Shown in pieces: positions 14,289 through 14,902 of a stretch of 14,902 nt of DNA. Both the position numbers and the translations under genes were made by a program. The notes under the pieces are model-generated. The model searched no databases, was not told where the DNA came from, and worked only from the letters and a program-made list of their open reading frames with translations. The DNA comes from Bacteroidia bacterium. GTDB taxonomy: Bacteria > Bacteroidota > Bacteroidia > Bacteroidales > Azobacteroidaceae. The DNA lies in NCBI GenBank assembly GCA_025996815.1, contig BNTT01000067.1, positions 1 to 14,902 on the forward strand. Reading direction: 5' to 3'. Position 1 is the stretch's first letter, and every line of letters begins with the position of its first letter.

Positions 14289-14804
14289 ATGGAAAAGTTT
14301 ATAACATTAACGAGCACAATAGTGCCTCTGCCTGTCGAGAACGTCGATACAGACCAGATTATTCCGGCGCGATTTCTGAAAGCCACCTCCAAGGAGGGCT
14401 TTGGCGACAATCTGTTTCGCGATTGGCGGTATGACAAAAATAATCAGCCGATTGCCGATTTTGTGCTGAACAACCCCACCTACAAAGGCTCTATTCTGGT
14501 GGGCGGGAAGAATTTCGGCAGTGGTTCGAGCCGCGAACACGCTGCGTGGGCTATTGGAGGCTATGGTTTTAAGGTTGTTGTGTCAAGTTTTTTTGCCGAC
14601 ATCTTTAAGAATAATGCGATGAACAACTTTGTGTTGCCCGTCGTGGTGTCGGATGCTTTTCTGGCGGAAATTTTCGCGAGTGTCGCCAACGACCCCACAA
14701 TGACGCTGACGGTTGATTTGCAAAATCAAAAAATCACCAACAATGCCACCGCCCGCGCCGAATCGTTTGCCATCAACGGCTGCAAAGGTGTTCCCAATGG
14801 CTAA
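14289..14804 (+). CDS. leuD: LeuD small subunit, right copy (C-terminus lost)
   Basis: Identical to 99-614. The start [20 protein letters not shown] gives the usual LeuD N-terminus; an ATG 42 bases upstream would add a non-family extension and lies before the -7 box. Authentic sequence ends about codon 163 (ESFAIN); the following GCKGVPNG and stop come from antisense LeuA-like sequence. About 25-30 C-terminal residues are therefore missing. Confidence 0.92.
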   Translation: MEKFITLTSTIVPLPVENVDTDQIIPARFLKATSKEGFGDNLFRDWRYDKNNQPIADFVLNNPTYKGSILVGGKNFGSGSSREHAAWAIGGYGFKVVVSSFFADIFKNNAMNNFVLPVVVSDAFLAEIFASVANDPTMTLTVDLQNQKITNNATARAESFAINGCKGVPNG

Positions 14805-14900
14805 ATCATAGTCGTTGTGGGCGTGATAATCGAAATGCAGACGGGGGTATTTCTCCACAATTTGTCGGCAAAATTCACCCGTACTGATGGGGTTCAAAAT
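14775..14900 (-). pseudogene. LeuA-like synthase fragment, right copy
   Basis: Mirror of 3-128, overlapping the leuD 3' end in antisense and open to the window edge. The metal-site sequence HAHND is visible on the - strand. Confidence 0.68.
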
Positions 14901-14902
14901 CC

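Larger units (their letters stand above)
7572..14902 (-). repeat. Right arm of window-wide inverted repeat (7331 bp)
   Basis: Reverse-complement partner of 1-7331. Every gene here is a second copy of a left-arm gene: leuD and the ATPase now read on +, and recJ, higBA and the surface-protein gene on -. The single mismatch is at 7916, where the gene reads CAG (Gln) rather than CTG (Leu). Copy-number statements about these genes should count one copy per genome until reads spanning 7332-7571 with unique flanks are shown. Confidence 0.98.

Noticed and set aside
1..14902. Insertion sequence or composite transposon flanked by inverted repeats
   Set aside because: No transposase or target-site duplication is present; the inverted repeat is the whole content and not a terminal feature.

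Overview
The window is an almost perfect palindrome. Bases 1-7331 reappear as their reverse complement at 7572-14902, around a unique 240-base centre (7332-7571). The only mismatch I found is 6987 against 7916, inside a secreted-protein gene. There is really about 7.6 kb of distinct sequence; every gene outside the centre appears twice, facing opposite ways. A 7.3 kb inverted repeat with a 0.24 kb spacer that fills the whole contig is most easily explained as a fold-back chimera (whole-genome amplification, missed long-read adapter, or assembly). A second inverted join near each end, where leuD runs into the antisense of a LeuA-type synthase gene, supports that reading. A real inverted duplication cannot be excluded from sequence alone.

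The organism looks like a member of the Bacteroidota. Several genes are preceded by the phylum's promoter pattern (TTTG, about 20 bases, TAnnTTTG), purine-rich Shine-Dalgarno sites are not evident, and the leuD, HigB-type and YDG-repeat proteins fit that phylum.

Layout of the left arm: a 42-codon piece of a 2-isopropylmalate/homocitrate synthase-like gene (3-128, +); leuD without its C-terminus (99-614, -); a DUF234-type AAA ATPase with a nuclease-like tail (670-1977, -); a divergent promoter region carrying a tandem-repeat hairpin (1978-2157); complete recJ (2158-3882, +); a higB toxin gene with a higA-like partner that seems to have lost its helix-turn-helix (3969-4577, +); a 49-residue small ORF with a very good promoter (4738-4887, -); a block of alternating long hairpin repeats A-B-A'-B'-half A (5023-5622); and the start of a secreted YDG-repeat surface protein (5813 to the centre, +). 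The right arm repeats this in reverse order and on the opposite strands.

Functionally, the leu fragments belong to leucine biosynthesis, RecJ to recombinational DNA repair, HigBA to a toxin-antitoxin pair, and the YDG protein to the cell surface. They do not form one pathway. The points of real biological interest are the HTH-less antitoxin, the hairpin repeat block with a compensatory base-pair swap, the promoter-backed small ORF, and the repeat hairpin at the predicted 5' end of the ATPase mRNA. No rRNA, tRNA, CRISPR array or transposase was recognised.
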